A stretch of 64,000 bases of DNA, from the NCBI GenBank assembly GCA_000320545.1, contig ADNK01000490.1:35001-99000 (forward strand). Direction: 5' to 3'. The notes beneath the pieces are model-generated. The model made no database searches. It was not told where the DNA came from and saw nothing but the letters and a program-made list of their open reading frames with translations. The position numbers were made by a program, and so were the translations under genes. This document shows positions 1 to 12,978 of this stretch, piece after piece. The DNA is from Bigelowiella natans CCMP2755. Its lineage: Eukaryota; Cercozoa; Chlorarachniophyceae. How positions within the stretch are numbered: position 1 is the first letter of the stretch; every line of letters starts with the position of its first letter.

Positions 1-404
1 GAGAATGTTCAAAGCGTCGGTCATCAGTTTGCATTCAAGTCCGTCTCCGCTCTTCAGGACGATTTGGAGGTAGGCTCTTTTCAGTCTCATCATCATCATT
101 CACCAGTATTTTCTCTGGGTAGCGCAATAATACCACGAATACAACACAAACATCATGTCAACACTTTCAGGATAGCATGAAGCACGATATCTCTCTTTAT
201 GAAGAAGCTCAAGCTATTTTCGCAAACGCTCTCGAGGCTTATGGCATTACGAATGAAACCACAATTTCGTCCAAAGTCGCAGTAGCGGAAATGCTATCGG
301 ATGAAGCAACGCAAGACGAAGACGAAAATAGGCTTTCGGCTGACCATTCGAACGAGGAAACACTGGATATGCCTGAAGGCTGGGCGTGGGACCAAGAACG
401 ATAA
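1..404 (+). CDS. 3' end of an unknown protein (partial)
   Basis: Two exons can be read: 1-69 and 171-404, joined in phase 0 by a GT-AG intron (donor at 70, acceptor ending TTTCAG at 170). The reading frame is open from the first base, so the gene begins upstream of the window. The visible 100 residues are acidic and end in a Trp-rich tail (EGWAWDQER) before TAA at 402-404. An AATAAA-like signal lies at about 420. No family was recognised. The stop and splice structure look sound; the function is unknown. Confidence 0.6.
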
Positions 405-1437
405 GCTCATCCTTGAACAAAATAAATATGAGTTTCACGGGGAAACATGGCATGCTACCAATTGCTCATGATCGTTTTGCTCAGCTACAGTAACAATGCG
501 TTCTGATCATGCGTATGTGTGCATCGCAGCATGTCGTTGTATGCCATGTCATTAGCTTTGCCAATTTCAATCATTCAGGTAACGACAGCCACGTATTGTT
601 GTTTCTAATAAAGGCATTGAAATCCTCATCGTTGACTAGCCAAATAGCACGCCTCTTAAAGCGCAGTATGTCTTTCTAGTAGGTTCGTACAAGTGCGATG
701 TAGCATCATGGTGACACTTAGCAAAGGCTCAAGAACTTCTGTTGTACATAGATAATGATGTGCACTCACAAAATTCAAATACGCACGGTGTGTAGACAGC
801 ACACATTGTGGACGTGTAGCACACGTACAGGCAGCGACAGACATTATGAGCTACACACCATGCATGTCTTCATCGGTTCATCATCAATCAGCTCGATCAG
901 CAGTGGACGCACATTCAACAGCACAGTATCGTAATTGCACATACTAGTAGACGACACAATGTATGATGCCTATTAGTCTTTGCATGGGTCATCCGAAGCA
1001 ATGACATTTGAGCGGCAGCATTATCATCACTTGCCCCCTGTCCAACTATCCACGAATAAATTCACATACTATTGAAAAACTATAAAAATTAAATCATATA
1101 TATTGTAACGACTCGGAACGTAAAGCTGTTGGAGACTTCTGGAGGGTTACAGTCACAACCAATGGTTACAAGTAGCAGATCTACTGCGGCCTTGTCTTTG
1201 TGGCCATCATCACTGATTATCGTCACAATACCACCACATCAAGGCCCAGAGGATGTGGACTTCTCAACAACCCGTGCTTAAAGTTAACACGTGAATTGCA
1301 TCAAGAGACCACACAGCAACCCCCTGGCCTACGGATCTGCTCGTCATCATCGAGGGCATCCATGACCTGGAGGAAAACGGGGAATGATGGAGCGATACGG
1401 CTAAGCAAATCTATCACTTTTGCGTCAATAATAATCA
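405..1437. other. Intergenic region, partly palindrome-rich
   Basis: No credible exon was seen. This is the gap between the 3' ends of two convergent genes. From about 480 to 1000 the base texture matches the repeat islands elsewhere in the window: many short palindromes and CA/TG-rich words. Confidence 0.5.
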
Positions 1438-2408
1438 TTAGACAACCTCATCGAAGAACCCTTCCTCGTTGGCAAATATGAAAGTGTCGTAGAATTCCTT
1501 TTCTTTCTTGTCGTCCTGAAAATAACACATTTGAACTTGTGATTTTGGCGCTGAATCGTCATCCTCCTTATTCGTGTGGTCATGCCCCATGTCTATCAAC
1601 ATTCGTTCATGTGGGAAGATATCCGGACAAATGATAGGTAAACAAGTCCACCCTGCTGCTGGGTATGAGCGTTGAATTCATGCAGGATGATAAGTGGGTT
1701 AATAAATAGTCCCAAGCTTGGACGACGACGAAACAGGTGATGGGTTGATGATAGCGACGATGATGATCATGATCACTAGCAGCAGCAGCAGCAGCAGCAC
1801 CAAGAATACATCAACAACACATGGTCTATGCATGATGAAACTACCCTCAAGGATTTGAAGTCTTTTTGAAAGCGACTTCCTTTGCCACTAGATAAACATC
1901 GATTAATAACAACAACAACAAGAAGAAGAAGAAGAAGAAGAAGAAGAAGGAAGAGACATAAGTAGTAAGAGCAAACATACGGATGAGGAAGACTATTGAT
2001 ATTGAGAACGGTGTTATATCACATCTGAAAGATTAATTTGAACGGTAGACAGAACTCTACAACCCTCTTAGCTTATCTGTATTCTTAAGCGTTGTTGTTG
2101 TTGTCGTCGTTGTGATTCTTCTAGCTCGCTCATCACCTCTTTAAAAAGTCCTTCGCAGGTGGGATGAACGGTGGCTTCACTCTTTGAGCACTCAGATCTT
2201 CCCAATTGATACTCCTATATTAAGAAATAATAATGATAATCATAATAAGAATAATAGTGCGCAGGTGAAATAATATCAGCTCTGCTAATTTCAATGGTGA
2301 CGATAATACTCCATAAGATTCTAAAACAAAACAGATACGAGCAAGAAGCGTTATATACATCATAACAGCAGCAGCAGTAGTAGAAGTAGTTGTGAGCTAC
2401 TGGCGGTT

Positions 2409-2451
<43 letters not shown>

Positions 2452-3477
2452 TTCTATCTATCTATCGATCTACTGCTAGTTTGTAGTATGAACGAACTTC
2501 ATACTTGAAAAAAGGATGGGTCCGTATTTCTTCCGTCCTAGTCTTAGCTCCAAGGCGAGCTTTCGGATCTGCCACGAAGATCTAGCAGCATTCGACAACA
2601 ACAAAACCAACAAGAAGAAGAAGAAGAAGAAAATCAACGAGACAGCTAACTAGAAGAAGGAGGCGGAGGAGCTGTAACGTATATGCGATGACGTCTGATA
2701 CACAAAAGAAGCTAGATGACGAAGTGCCCTTCTTGGGAATGGTAATATTCCGATAAATTTCGTTCTCCAACAAAGATCAATCACCATTGCCGTGATACCA
2801 TCAATCTTGCAAAAGGAAAGAGGAGGAGGAGGAGGAGGAGGAGGAAGAAACTGCTGCATGATTGTTCTTGATGCTCCGTCGAAAGCGAGGCAGAGGACAG
2901 ACAGAAGAGATAGACAGCGTGTTGGTAGCAGGAGGGAGGAGTAGTGGGTGGTAGTTAAGTACTATTCTCTAGCTACGGAAGCTCATACCTTCTCGAGTAG
3001 ATCCTTCGTCTCCGGTGTGAAGGATGGGGGATATGAAACAGTTACCTGGTGATGATGATGATGATGACCGGCCATCATTCTCTATCCATATTCTTCGGGT
3101 AGTTTCTTACTACTACTACTGCTGCTGCTACTTACATCTACATGTTCCATTTTCTTATCCTTTCTTGCGGGGAGTTGCTCGTTCCTGTTTGATAGAAAAT
3201 AATGATAGGACACATGCAGGGCCGTGGTGTATTCAATGAATGTCCATGTGTAAAGAACGCTTGATCAATACCATAGCAATCAGGAGGGTTGTTGTTTTAT
3301 TAGAGGGAGGAGGGGGTGGCGACTATTTTATTATCATTAGAATTACGGTGAGCCACAGAACGGCGACCATCCTCGGAAAGTGGACTTCTCGCCATTCTCT
3401 TTCTTCGGTCGCTTCTCTTCCAATGGGTCCTTGATCCTCTGCAGCAGCAGCAGCAGCAAATATTGAATTGTGCACTA

Positions 3478-3508
<31 letters not shown>

Positions 3509-4074
3509 TTCCACCTACGACTACTCCGTCGTCACTGCGGTTGGTTGTTTGTTTGTGTGTGTGTTGTGTGTGTGTGTTGTGTGCAACAGGACACCAGAGT
3601 ACCTACTACTACTACTAACTAGGTCAGTATCATCTGGCATCACGTAGCTAGCGGTAACAAACAGGCGATGCCGCTGGTGCTGGTGGTGCTGGTGGTGGTG
3701 CTGGTGGTGGTGCTGGTGGTGGTGGTGGACAAAAATGATAACTAACACTACCTTGCCCGTGAGCATTGCGTAGATCAGTACTCCCCAGCTCCAGTAGTCG
3801 GAGACGGGGTAGGTTCCCGTTCGTCCACAAATCTACGTCGTACGTTGCAGCATCATGCAGGAGGAGGAGGGGGAGGAGACCAAATGAATGAGTGAGATCA
3901 CGGAGTATCTATCGATCAGCGGTAGCATGAGGGAGGTAGATGGATGGATGGGTATGATAGATGGATGAGGGGAAAGGGAAGGCGCTTTATCCAATTCATT
4001 CAATATTTAATACCTCTGGGGGCCAGTAGCCAGGAGTTCCAGCAACGTGCTTCAGAACCTAATATCATCCACGC

Positions 4075-4108
<34 letters not shown>

Positions 4109-4572
4109 GCAACAACAACAATAACAACAAACCAACCACAGGAACAGTGTGTTGGCATCGTTTGGAGTAGGTATACACCACCATATATAATCATTGTCAT
4201 CATCACCATCATCATTATCATCATAATGTTATGAATTGCCTTTGGAGGCTTTGGCAGCTTGACAACTAATCCGAGGTCTGATATCTATACGTCAAAAGAA
4301 GAGGAAGATGAAGAAGTAATATCATCATTGATGCCACAAACATTATCTTCACAACCCTGCTGCCATCTACTCACTACTTGGACTACTTTTACTTCTCCTT
4401 CTCCTCCTCCTCTTCCTCCTCCTCCTCCTCTCTGGCAATCAATAACACCTTGCAATGGCCAGTGTGTGTGAGCAGGATGTTGGAGGGTTTAAGGTCTCTG
4501 TACGCGTACTCTAGGGAGTGGATATGATCGACCCCAAGCAGAATCTCGGCAGCATAGAAGACGCTACCGTGT

Positions 4573-4612
<40 letters not shown>

Positions 4613-6209
4613 CAGTAGCAGCAGTAAGAGTAGCCAGAGCAGTTGGAGTAGTGGTGAGTGTACAGACTGTGACGGTGTGTGGAACGATTGATGATGGTAG
4701 TTGGTGGGAAAAGACCCGAGTTACAAAAACGGACATGTCAATAATCAACCACCGCTACTAATGATGATGATGATTCTTCTTCTTCTTCATCAACATCACC
4801 ATCATCATTCTCTCTGCAAGTATTACGAAACTTCATCGTCATCCCCATTATTAACTACCACCAGGACCGACCTTCTATCTAGATCAAAAGGGGAGACTTC
4901 CAAATATTGCCTTAAATCTCCACCTGAAGACGTTGTTGTTGTTATTGTTATTGTTGTTGTTGTTTGGCTGTTGTTATTGCTATTGATGATATTCAAGCTG
5001 GTGGAAGATAAACGACAGCATTGTCACGGTTGCGTGGCAGAGGATGGAGACGAGAGGATCAAGAGGAAAAGAAATTAGAATCTTATGACGTCTCTGCCCT
5101 ATATATTTCATATGATATGGCTCTAACCCATGCACATTTCAAACACAAGATGTACTGCTCGATCGCTGTGAAAAGAGTATCTGAGGGGCGGGGGAGGGAG
5201 AGAATGTGTGTGTGAGCCGAAAGCGTCGATGATGATGATGATGATGATGATAATAATGATGAGTGCTCACTTACTTGAGGCTAAGAACAAAAGGCGAATT
5301 CGTGCGAGACAGAAGCTGCATCTCGTTCAAACACATCCATCCTGCAAAGAGGAAAATCAAATCATCGACGAGATATTGGGGTTACGATGATACTGCCAGA
5401 TATAGGATGATCAATGCAGCAGCATCAGCAGCAGCAGCAGCAGCAGAATACCACTCATAATAACATACCTGTTTTTTGCTTTCGTAGAACATCTTTGGGG
5501 ATTTCCTTCATAGCATAAATTGCTTGTGTGTCCTTCTTCACTACCTATTGAACGAGTTAATGAATCAACGTCATAATAAAAGCGACCAATAACAAACCAA
5601 CGTTCTGTATTTAATGAAACTTGAAGACGATTAGAACATCATCAAATTTAACACAATTTTTTAATAATAGCACTTGAAAACACAGGTGATATTTGTCCTA
5701 CAACATAGCCAGAAGAACAAAGCTGTCATGTTTTTGCTCCCCCCTTTCGCATCATTTGAATCTCTAATTTGCTACTGGTGCATATAAGTTATTGCTACTG
5801 TGCGTACCGCTGTAACCCTTCCAAAAGCGCCCCGCCCCAAACGCGCCACAGGCTTCAAATCCCTTCTCTGCATCTTCGACTGATACGTTTCACAAAATAA
5901 TAATTCCAAACGCATACCACCATTGCACAGCTACTGAGAAGGAGGGCTCGGCTTTATGTATAAGATAGAACGCAATCTTACTACCTTCCTCTTCGAATAG
6001 TCCAAGATTTGCACGAATCGCAGGAACTGCCTGCTCCTCAGGAATGGTTTGTAGAAAGACTCTAGAACTTCCTTCACCCTTGAGTAACACTACCGAACAG
6101 CACGAGAAAGGAAGTGTCAGAAAATAATCGATGGGAGGTAGAAATCAAGGAGATCTAAACCAAGCATAGTGCACAATTTTCTTTTCTCGTCCATCTCTTC
6201 GCTGCACCC

Positions 6210-6243
<34 letters not shown>

Positions 6244-6583
6244 GTCACACTAGACCTGGTCGAAGGCATCTCTGGGGGGGGGGTCCTGCCTAAGCTTCCG
6301 CATGCATGCTTTTATAGGTAAGCTGTTCGACGAGGAGTCTTCTTCTCCGTCAGCGCCTCCTTTAGCTTCTGAGAGTTAATATATAGTGATGACAGGTGTG
6401 TGTTGTGGGGAGGTCAGGAGAGGGGAGGAGATTCGATATGAAATCTGCAAACCCACCATCGTCAGCGTCCACGTCTTTCAGATCTTGGCTGGTGGATTGA
6501 ATGAGGGCTATATGCCTCAGGCTCGCAAGTGCGTGGTCAGCAGCTTTCCTCGTTGGAACTTGTAAAGATTTGTAAACGTCGAC
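1438..6583 (-). CDS. GRK-like AGC protein kinase with RGS-like N-terminal segment
   Basis: Ser/Thr kinase of the AGC group, closest in layout to G-protein-coupled receptor kinases. Exons in coding order: 6583-6457, 6368-6256, 6089-5985, 5879-5808, 5544-5469, 5341-5275, 5165-5128, 4923-4862, 4563-4449, 4284-4240, 4058-4014, 3832-3752, 3438-3347, 3184-3136, 3045-2989, 2581-2505, 2214-2137, 1887-1845, 1515-1438. The first three exons end in an RGS-like helix ([15 protein letters not shown]). Then come the glycine loop (GRGAFGRV), the Lys of AMK, the catalytic loop [13 protein letters not shown] in place of DFG, the activation loop [26 protein letters not shown], a 45-residue lysine-rich insert with WSPFCG, DPKARLG, and the AGC tail ([25 protein letters not shown]) before TAA. 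Two problems remain: the junction 4862 to 4563 is out of phase, and the first exon was not found. The 4240 donor is GC. Kinase identity is firm; GRK assignment rests on RGS plus DLG. Confidence 0.85.
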
Positions 6584-6839
6584 CTTACATCACAGATTGA
6601 TGAGGTTCGTACGTTATGACGATGATGGCCGTCGATGATAATGGCAATGGATGTGATTTCTCAGAAGGATAGCTGTGTTGAAGGAGTGATAGCTTGATGA
6701 TGCGATCACAGTTTTAACACAGGTTTGTGTATTTAGCAGATGATTACTATGATATTCATGCATGATTTGTCCGTCAATCAATCAAACACATTTTTTAGAA
6801 ATATTGTTGCTGCATTTATTTAGTAGAAGTACCCGGTTT
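6584..6839. promoter_or_regulatory. Probable divergent promoter region
   Basis: About 260 bases between the first resolved kinase exon (minus strand) and the start of the 64-residue gene (plus strand). No coding exon was found, so the kinase 5' end and the promoter of the small gene probably both lie here. No specific motif was recognised. Confidence 0.3.
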
Positions 6840-7148
6840 ATGAAGTCGAAGCAGGATGATAGCCGACGCGCTTTGAAAAAACTGGACAGTCATATACAGA
6901 GAATATTTGAGCGGTAGACTTGACTCACTTTCATAAAAGTGAATGGGATCACCGCATACGTTACTCTTAACAACGACCGATCTACTCTATTGAACATCTT
7001 TTGAGAATGGACTTCGAAAGATTATAGAAACATACTGGGATATGAAGTAGAACGCCAGAGAGTGATGATAAGCATTATCGAATCTGTCATCGATAAAGCG
7101 GTCAATGATATGAGTCAACATCCAACACTGAAGTCGCTCTTAGAGTAG
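6840..7148 (+). CDS. Small charged helical protein, 64 residues, function unknown
   Basis: Exon 1 is 6840-6913 (ATG start) and exon 2 is 7028-7148. They join in phase (2+1) across a GT-AG intron ending GATTATAG. The product is 64 residues, starts MKSKQDDSRRALKKL, contains the helix-like stretch IISIIESVIDKA-type sequence, and ends at TAG. It has no signal peptide or membrane segment. The reading is supported by frame continuity through the splice and by stops in other frames of exon 2. It ends three bases before a convergent minus-strand stop. No family was recognised, and further 5' exons cannot be excluded. Confidence 0.45.
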
Positions 7149-7150
7149 AA

Positions 7151-7590
7151 TTACTTGCCGAATTTCTTTCTGTATGATTCAATTTCAGACTTCAACTCGA
7201 CTGCAGTTCTCAGCCTTAAATTTGTTTTCTTATGCCCCTGGAAAGTTTGATAAAGGTGTTTCTCAAGTTGTTGCTTTATATTCTCTGTATTAATATAAAA
7301 ATACTTATGTTTTCTGAATACCTTTTCACGGTACATGCTAGATGGAGATCGAGGACCCTGAGAATTATTCATTACAAGCATAGAAGTAGTTATTTAAACC
7401 TTCATAAAAGAAATCATGCCAGCGCACGTCACATTGAAACACAAGCCATGGAGAGAGCAAAAGAGAAAGGGTGGAAGGATAGCTAGTAAGGAATCCTTGC
7501 TTTATAGTTAACATCCCGTTCTTATCGATGAATCACTAACCGAAGAATTTCTGCTGCGGCCAAATAAGCTCTCTTTATGTCTAATATAGG
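7151..7590 (-). CDS. 3' exons of an unresolved minus-strand gene
   Basis: The last exon reads to TAA at 7151 and encodes a basic tail (TAVELKSEIESYRKKFGK). A second segment at about 7546-7590 encodes AYLAAAEILR before a GT donor. The phases of the two pieces do not match in any splice arrangement I tried, and an alternative plus-strand frame at 7410-7486 is also open. A minus-strand gene probably ends here, but its structure and identity are unknown. Confidence 0.3.
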
Positions 7591-8365
7591 GTGTTCGCGA
7601 TTCGGCCTGGAGTATGGTAAATCAGTCTAGTGCGTTGTTTTTAGCACATGCGCAAATAATTCATGTCCACGACCTGATTTGAGCCGGCGTGTTCATTCCG
7701 ATAATCTTCGTTGCCTTTTTTAACGTTCGCAGGCACAGACTTAGAGGGTACATTTTAAGGATAACACACGAAATCTGTTCATTTTCGGAACGTACCAAGC
7801 TCCCCATCGTCATTGTCATCCTGGTCTCGCGTATTATTGTCCTCCGGGTCCTTTTTCTCCTTCAGTTCTCCTTCCATGGTCAATACTCCTTTTCTTCTTG
7901 ATGCGTGCGGTTTCGACCTAGTGTTGTATCTCTTCTGGGTACGCAGGAAGCACTATGGCAAGTCAAGGCAAGGTGCAACCCTGCGAGGAGGAGCAAGCCG
8001 AACCCAGCCAAGCGCTTCTGAAATAAATGAAGAATTATTGATGGTGTTCGCACGTATACGTTCGTTGCCTAAATTGGATCTAGATCTAGATCTTAAAACA
8101 AATAATTATAGTAAATACTACTACTACTACTACGTCGCACAGCTAGTACTCACAACAAATCTTGAGGCCATTTTTCCAGAAACAGGTCGCTGTCAAACAG
8201 TATCCGCCGCAAAACATGCTGAGAAATTGATCAGCCTGCAGCTCGAGGGTGGAACCAAAGGAAGACAGGTTGATTTTCAGTCCAACAGGCCATTTTATGC
8301 TAAAATGATTTAGATAAAAAGGGAAGTGATTCTTTCATGAGGATCGATGTCAATCTGCCCTTTAG

Positions 8366-11300
8366 ATCAGAACAGCGGGCAAAGCTGAACAAGTACGGAA
8401 AAGATGGCAATCTGAAATGTTTGACTTGTGTTTGAATTGAATTCCCAGAGAATCTCGATGCCCTCTCCAGAAGAAATCCTCCGGCAGCAACGATCCGAAG
8501 AGATTTGGGATGTTTGAGAGGTTTTTAGAAGTGGTTACTGCTGTTCATTTTTATTTTTTGTTGTCGTCACATCTAAAATCACCTATCTAGTGTAAAAAAA
8601 TGGTGCGGCAAACATTGTCGTTCTTCTATGATTTGGAGTATTCAGTTATGTTTTGGAAGTACATGCATGCGGATAACACTTCAAAAGGATAGTCAAGACA
8701 CAACAATAATAATGGAGCTTGAGGTAACCAGAACGGCATTCTGAGGAATACATTCAACATATCTGATAAGAATATCTATAGAATGTGGATGGGTGGCTCA
8801 TGAAGCGAGGAGCCATCAATACGTCTTTCAAGAGGAGACACTTTCGTCTGGAAAAGAACGTGATCATTTTTACTACCCCCATTGGACTGTGCTAAAATAT
8901 TTCCAATTTTTAGATTTTGAGCTACTACGTAGATGATCAAACTCTAAAGCCACAAGGAGCTATGTAAGTCTGTTATTACTGTTTGATTTTGAACATGTGG
9001 GCTCCCAGTAGTCTGATACTGAATGAAATCAGTAATATCCTTAACGCTGACATACGAAACGAAACTCCTGGGGAAGAAGATGGCTTCGAACTGGTATTTA
9101 TCAGCCTCCTCTGCACTGCTGAATAGCGACTTAACTCGTTTACGTTTGCACAGGTTTGCACAGGCCGAATCTACGTATTGAGAGCCGAATCAAGGTTAAA
9201 TAATTTAAAACGCTCATTTGTGTACGAATTTCATCAATTTATAATTTTTTTGCCACCCTTAGGGATGTGGCTGATGAGTGGGTTCAAACTTTGAGAATGC
9301 GGAAACAGGTTTACATAATCCCCTCATAAACGTTTGGCACTTTTACAAAGCAATAATATCAGATTCTCACGACGTCGTCAACTACTCCCGACCTTAATGG
9401 AAATACCGAAGGAGAGGGAAAAGATGTTGAGGCAAAGCTGAAAGAGGAAGTCTTGCTTCTTCGTCGTGAGGTAGATAAATTGTATTAATTTGAAGTTGTT
9501 TGATAGTCCTGCCGACCTCTCTTACGTGCGTTAATATTTTCGCAGTGTGCTAAAATGAAAGAAAAAATGGTGAAAGCAAGGAAGGAGAAGGATGTTAGTA
9601 ACAAAAAAATTATATTGAAGCTCTTCTTAGATTAAATGATGCTGGTATTCAGGAGGCTGTTGCTCGAGAACAGCATCTCAATAAGAGTCTGAAAATTCAA
9701 GAGGAGACTGACAAAGGAAACGTGACTCTTCGGGCAGTACGAGTTTGGAAGGACAGGTTTCTTAGTGCATAGATAAAATCAAATATATGAAGAGGGTTCC
9801 AACGAAATCTTTATAGGTGTGCAGCCCAGGAAGAAAAGATGAAGGAATTAAAGATTAAGGTTGAGAAATACTTATACGTCTGTCCACATCGCCTCGCCGA
9901 TCTAACGGAATATGTGTCAGCTACCCAATCCTCAAGCTACTTCTCGTCGAACTCTCATTCTCTTATATGTTGACAGAATGCGGAAATGGAATTGGAAGCG
10001 ACCGGACTAAAAGAGGCAATCGCTAAGCTAACTGGAGAACAGGTAAAAAGGTGGAGTTTTCCCATACGGGATTCCAATAAATTCGTACTATCAAACACAG
10101 GCGGATTTCGGGTACAAAATTCGCCAGTTGGAAGAGGAGAACAAGGCATGAACTCATTCGTGATTTTGAGAGTTATCATCTCTGAGATTTGAAAATATCA
10201 TATTTCAGGCTCTGGAAAAAGAGCAAGCCAGGCTGAAAACCGATCTTAAAGAAGCTGAAATGACTAAAGTTAAGGTATGTAGATCCAAGTATTTTCGATA
10301 CTACCGATTGACGCGAATACTTAAAATTGGGTTTCATATTGCCAGCTGGAAGCCAAAATGACTCAAGAGACATTGCAGCTGAATAAGGTGCGACAGATAG
10401 ATGATGTTCGTATCAAAATATGTAACTTTGCCCAGTAAGTAACTTCTATTCCTCTATACACAGGAAAAAGAGGAAGTTGAACAGAAGCTGAACAAGACCA
10501 AATCGGTATCGCAGGAAATTTAGAGACGTAAATAGGTTCTGGGAAGGGAAACGATACATTTCAAACACTATCCGTCGTTTTATCTCAATCTTTTACTTAC
10601 ATATATTTATTTCTAAACAGAGAGTGCAATTGCTCTCCAGCATGTCTGCATGGTGTTTCAGCACAGAGGTCTGTTTTCCCACTCCTTAAAGTTCCTACCT
10701 TGAGCTTCCTTCATTAGAAGACGAATGGTGCACTCATTCATCTCTACTATAGAAGCCTGGTGCGGGAGAGGAAGCATGGAAACTTGAGGTTGTTCAGCTG
10801 GACGCCAAGACTGAGAAGGATTTCATGGTTGTAATTTATCCCGAAGAATTCATTTTTGCTTCTGTTTAACATTATTGTGTAATATCATCAACTAATATCT
10901 GTGCAGACGAAGGAAGACGCCCACATAGAATATGTCATCGTCGATCAGGATGTATGTAAATAATCAAAGAAAGCAATATTCTTCCATTTTGTGCATTACC
11001 ACTAACATATAATGATTCAAAATCGGGAAATTGTTGAAAAACAAGCATTTTTCGTAGGGCTCCTTCATGGGACAAGCTGCGCGTACTCCAGCACTGAAAC
11101 TTAACTCAGCAGTCTATTTGCGCATTGGAGACAAAAAGAAGGTAAAAGTTGAGAAAAAAATCATATCCCATGAATGATCTCTCATTAGTCTATGATATAC
11201 AGCTCGAGACACTTTATATCATGGCCCAACTAAAGTGGCGCAAGGAGAAGAAGAAGATGGTTAAGGTATCCGCTGTAAAGTTGGGACTGTTTTCTTTTTT

Positions 11301-11777
11301 GGTTAACTCGCATTTTGCTATTTTATTTAGAAATCAGTGGTTGCTTGGGCATACGCATCTCTAGCGAGCCTCCTCATGGGGTAGATTGTTTGCTTTTGCT
11401 TAATTTCAACAAGATTGCAGATATGATCACTTTACTTGCATTTTAGTACAAAAGGCCATAATCTAGAAGACATTGGCTTGCAAGTGGATGATAGGTTGTA
11501 AAAGAGAATAAATGGATCTGCCGCATAACCACTAAGTGTCACAAAAATATTCTTTTGCAGGCCTGAATGTTGCCTTCAGCTCTATAAGAAGCCAGTTGAT
11601 TTTACTCGTGATCCTCAGGTTGTTTACATGCAACTAATTACGTACGACCATTAAATCACTAATGCATCAGTTTTGTTCGTTTAAAGATTTGTCTACTGAT
11701 ACGTTTTGTCTCAGCTCCTGGTTTCCTTGGGTAGTCAGAGATTGACAATAAGAGCTTCTGCCTCAGCGTCAGAATGA
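8366..11777 (+). CDS. PH-domain coiled-coil protein (5' end unresolved)
   Basis: Probable membrane-lipid-binding scaffold. Twenty-six exons join in phase: 8366-8418, 8449-8520, 8693-8723, 8782-8859, 8914-8963, 9009-9093, 9154-9194, 9263-9308, 9363-9470, 9546-9593, 9653-9756, 9817-9859, 9977-10042, 10101-10145, 10209-10274, 10346-10387, 10464-10505, 10621-10668, 10753-10827, 10907-10951, 11058-11141, 11203-11265, 11331-11380, 11447-11494, 11561-11618, 11715-11777 (517 codons). The PH domain runs from GWLMKRG (exon 4) through FKRRHFRLEKN, ILSYYVDDQ and GRIYVLRAES to the closing helix DEWVQTLRMRKQ (exon 8). Exons 9-17 encode a Glu/Lys-rich coiled coil. The C-terminal 150 residues (EYVIVDQDGSFMG, YLRIGDKKK, WAYASLASLL) match no family I know. 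The donor after 10145 is GC. Open frames at 7949-8310 may hold earlier exons; the start codon was not identified. Confidence 0.8.
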
Positions 11778-12978
11778 CCGTTACAACAATGAGACACAGT
11801 TTGCTAATGTATTTCTAGGTTTGTGTGCATATGTATGATGCAGTTGCAATTTAGCCGATTGTGTTTGGTCGACCACATCAATTGCGATATAAAGGACCAT
11901 GTTTTTGCCCGTATCCATTGTATCTGCATCGCAGCGCGGCAGGTAAATGTTGAAACTTTTTTTTGCAACTGCCGGCGACCCTCCCGGACAACATTTCATC
12001 TGCATCGACATAGCATGGATCAGCTAGCTCGCTCAATGCTACATGCGTTTGACTGCAAACATCGCGAGCGTGCGTGGATTATTGCATGCATGCTTGCTTG
12101 CATTTCATTCTATATATGACATTACGATCAGCGAACACCATGAAAAATCAGTGAGAAAAGTGTCAATTCAACACTTTTGCATGAAAAGTGTTGAATCAAT
12201 ACCAAAATGCGTCAATTTGACAGATTGGAAAAAAATCAATCAATTTTGCGCGTTTGCATACGCAATGTCAGGGTTGAACATGAATTGGACATGCCAAAAG
12301 TGTTTGTCTGTCGATCAGCACGTCAGCTCCAACTGAGTTGACCAAACGCTTGACGCATTGACACATTTAATTTTATATTGGCATTAATTTGACATGCACT
12401 TTTATTCATGCAAAAATGTTGAATCAACACTTTTTTCACTGATTTTCATGGTTTGCGGACGCTGCGCATCAATTAATTCTAACGTGCATGCTCATTCTTC
12501 GATCGTCGATGCACAACATGTCCGCAGAATTTTAACCCATGCAGCTAGTACGTCAACGCACATGCTAGTAGCACTGCAAAAGCTAGCATGCATGGCTGTG
12601 TGTGCACAGTGCTACGTGTTATTGGTCATCACGCTTGCACACATGGCGCATGTGTATATACACGCTAGCATGCGTGTGCGCTGCTCATTGTCATGCAATA
12701 ACGGCACGTTGTATTACGCAAAAATTTCGTCGCGATGACAATTTGTTGCTCTTCCTATCTATCTGTGCATATACTGCCCGATCTTTGGAATACCTTTTAC
12801 TATAAGACGGATGTGATGAAGTGATTAAATCTTTTCACTATCTTAGTGTACATGTAAACAGATGATTTACTTATATACTTCACATGCCATTTCATACCAT
12901 CAATCTTGCTTGCTTTTCGTATCATGCTTGTACAGTATGTAAACGGTATTTGTCTTAAGAATTGACGCGAGCGTCTTT
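11778..12978. repeat. Repeat island between convergent genes, with foldback
   Basis: No exon was seen. From about 11820 to 12730 the sequence is dense in short palindromes (GCATGC, GCTAGC, TGCGCA). It contains an imperfect inverted repeat with arms at about 12127-12195 and 12400-12475. At 12797-12850 lies a copy of the dispersed element whose core words are GACGGAT and GTGATTAAAT. Confidence 0.55.
12127..12475. mobile_element. Foldback (inverted-repeat) element
   Basis: Left arm about 12127-12195 and right arm about 12400-12475 are imperfect reverse complements. The shared stretch runs ACCATGAAAA-TCAGTGA then AAAGTGT and TCAACA with TTTTGCATGAA. The 200-base centre repeats GTGTTGAATCAA and TTTGACA words. 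Non-coding; a MITE or foldback element is the simplest reading. Confidence 0.5.

Noticed and set aside
7410-7486. Plus-strand frame ending AKEKGWKDS
   Set aside because: Protein-like, but no splice partner was found and it overlaps candidate minus-strand exons.
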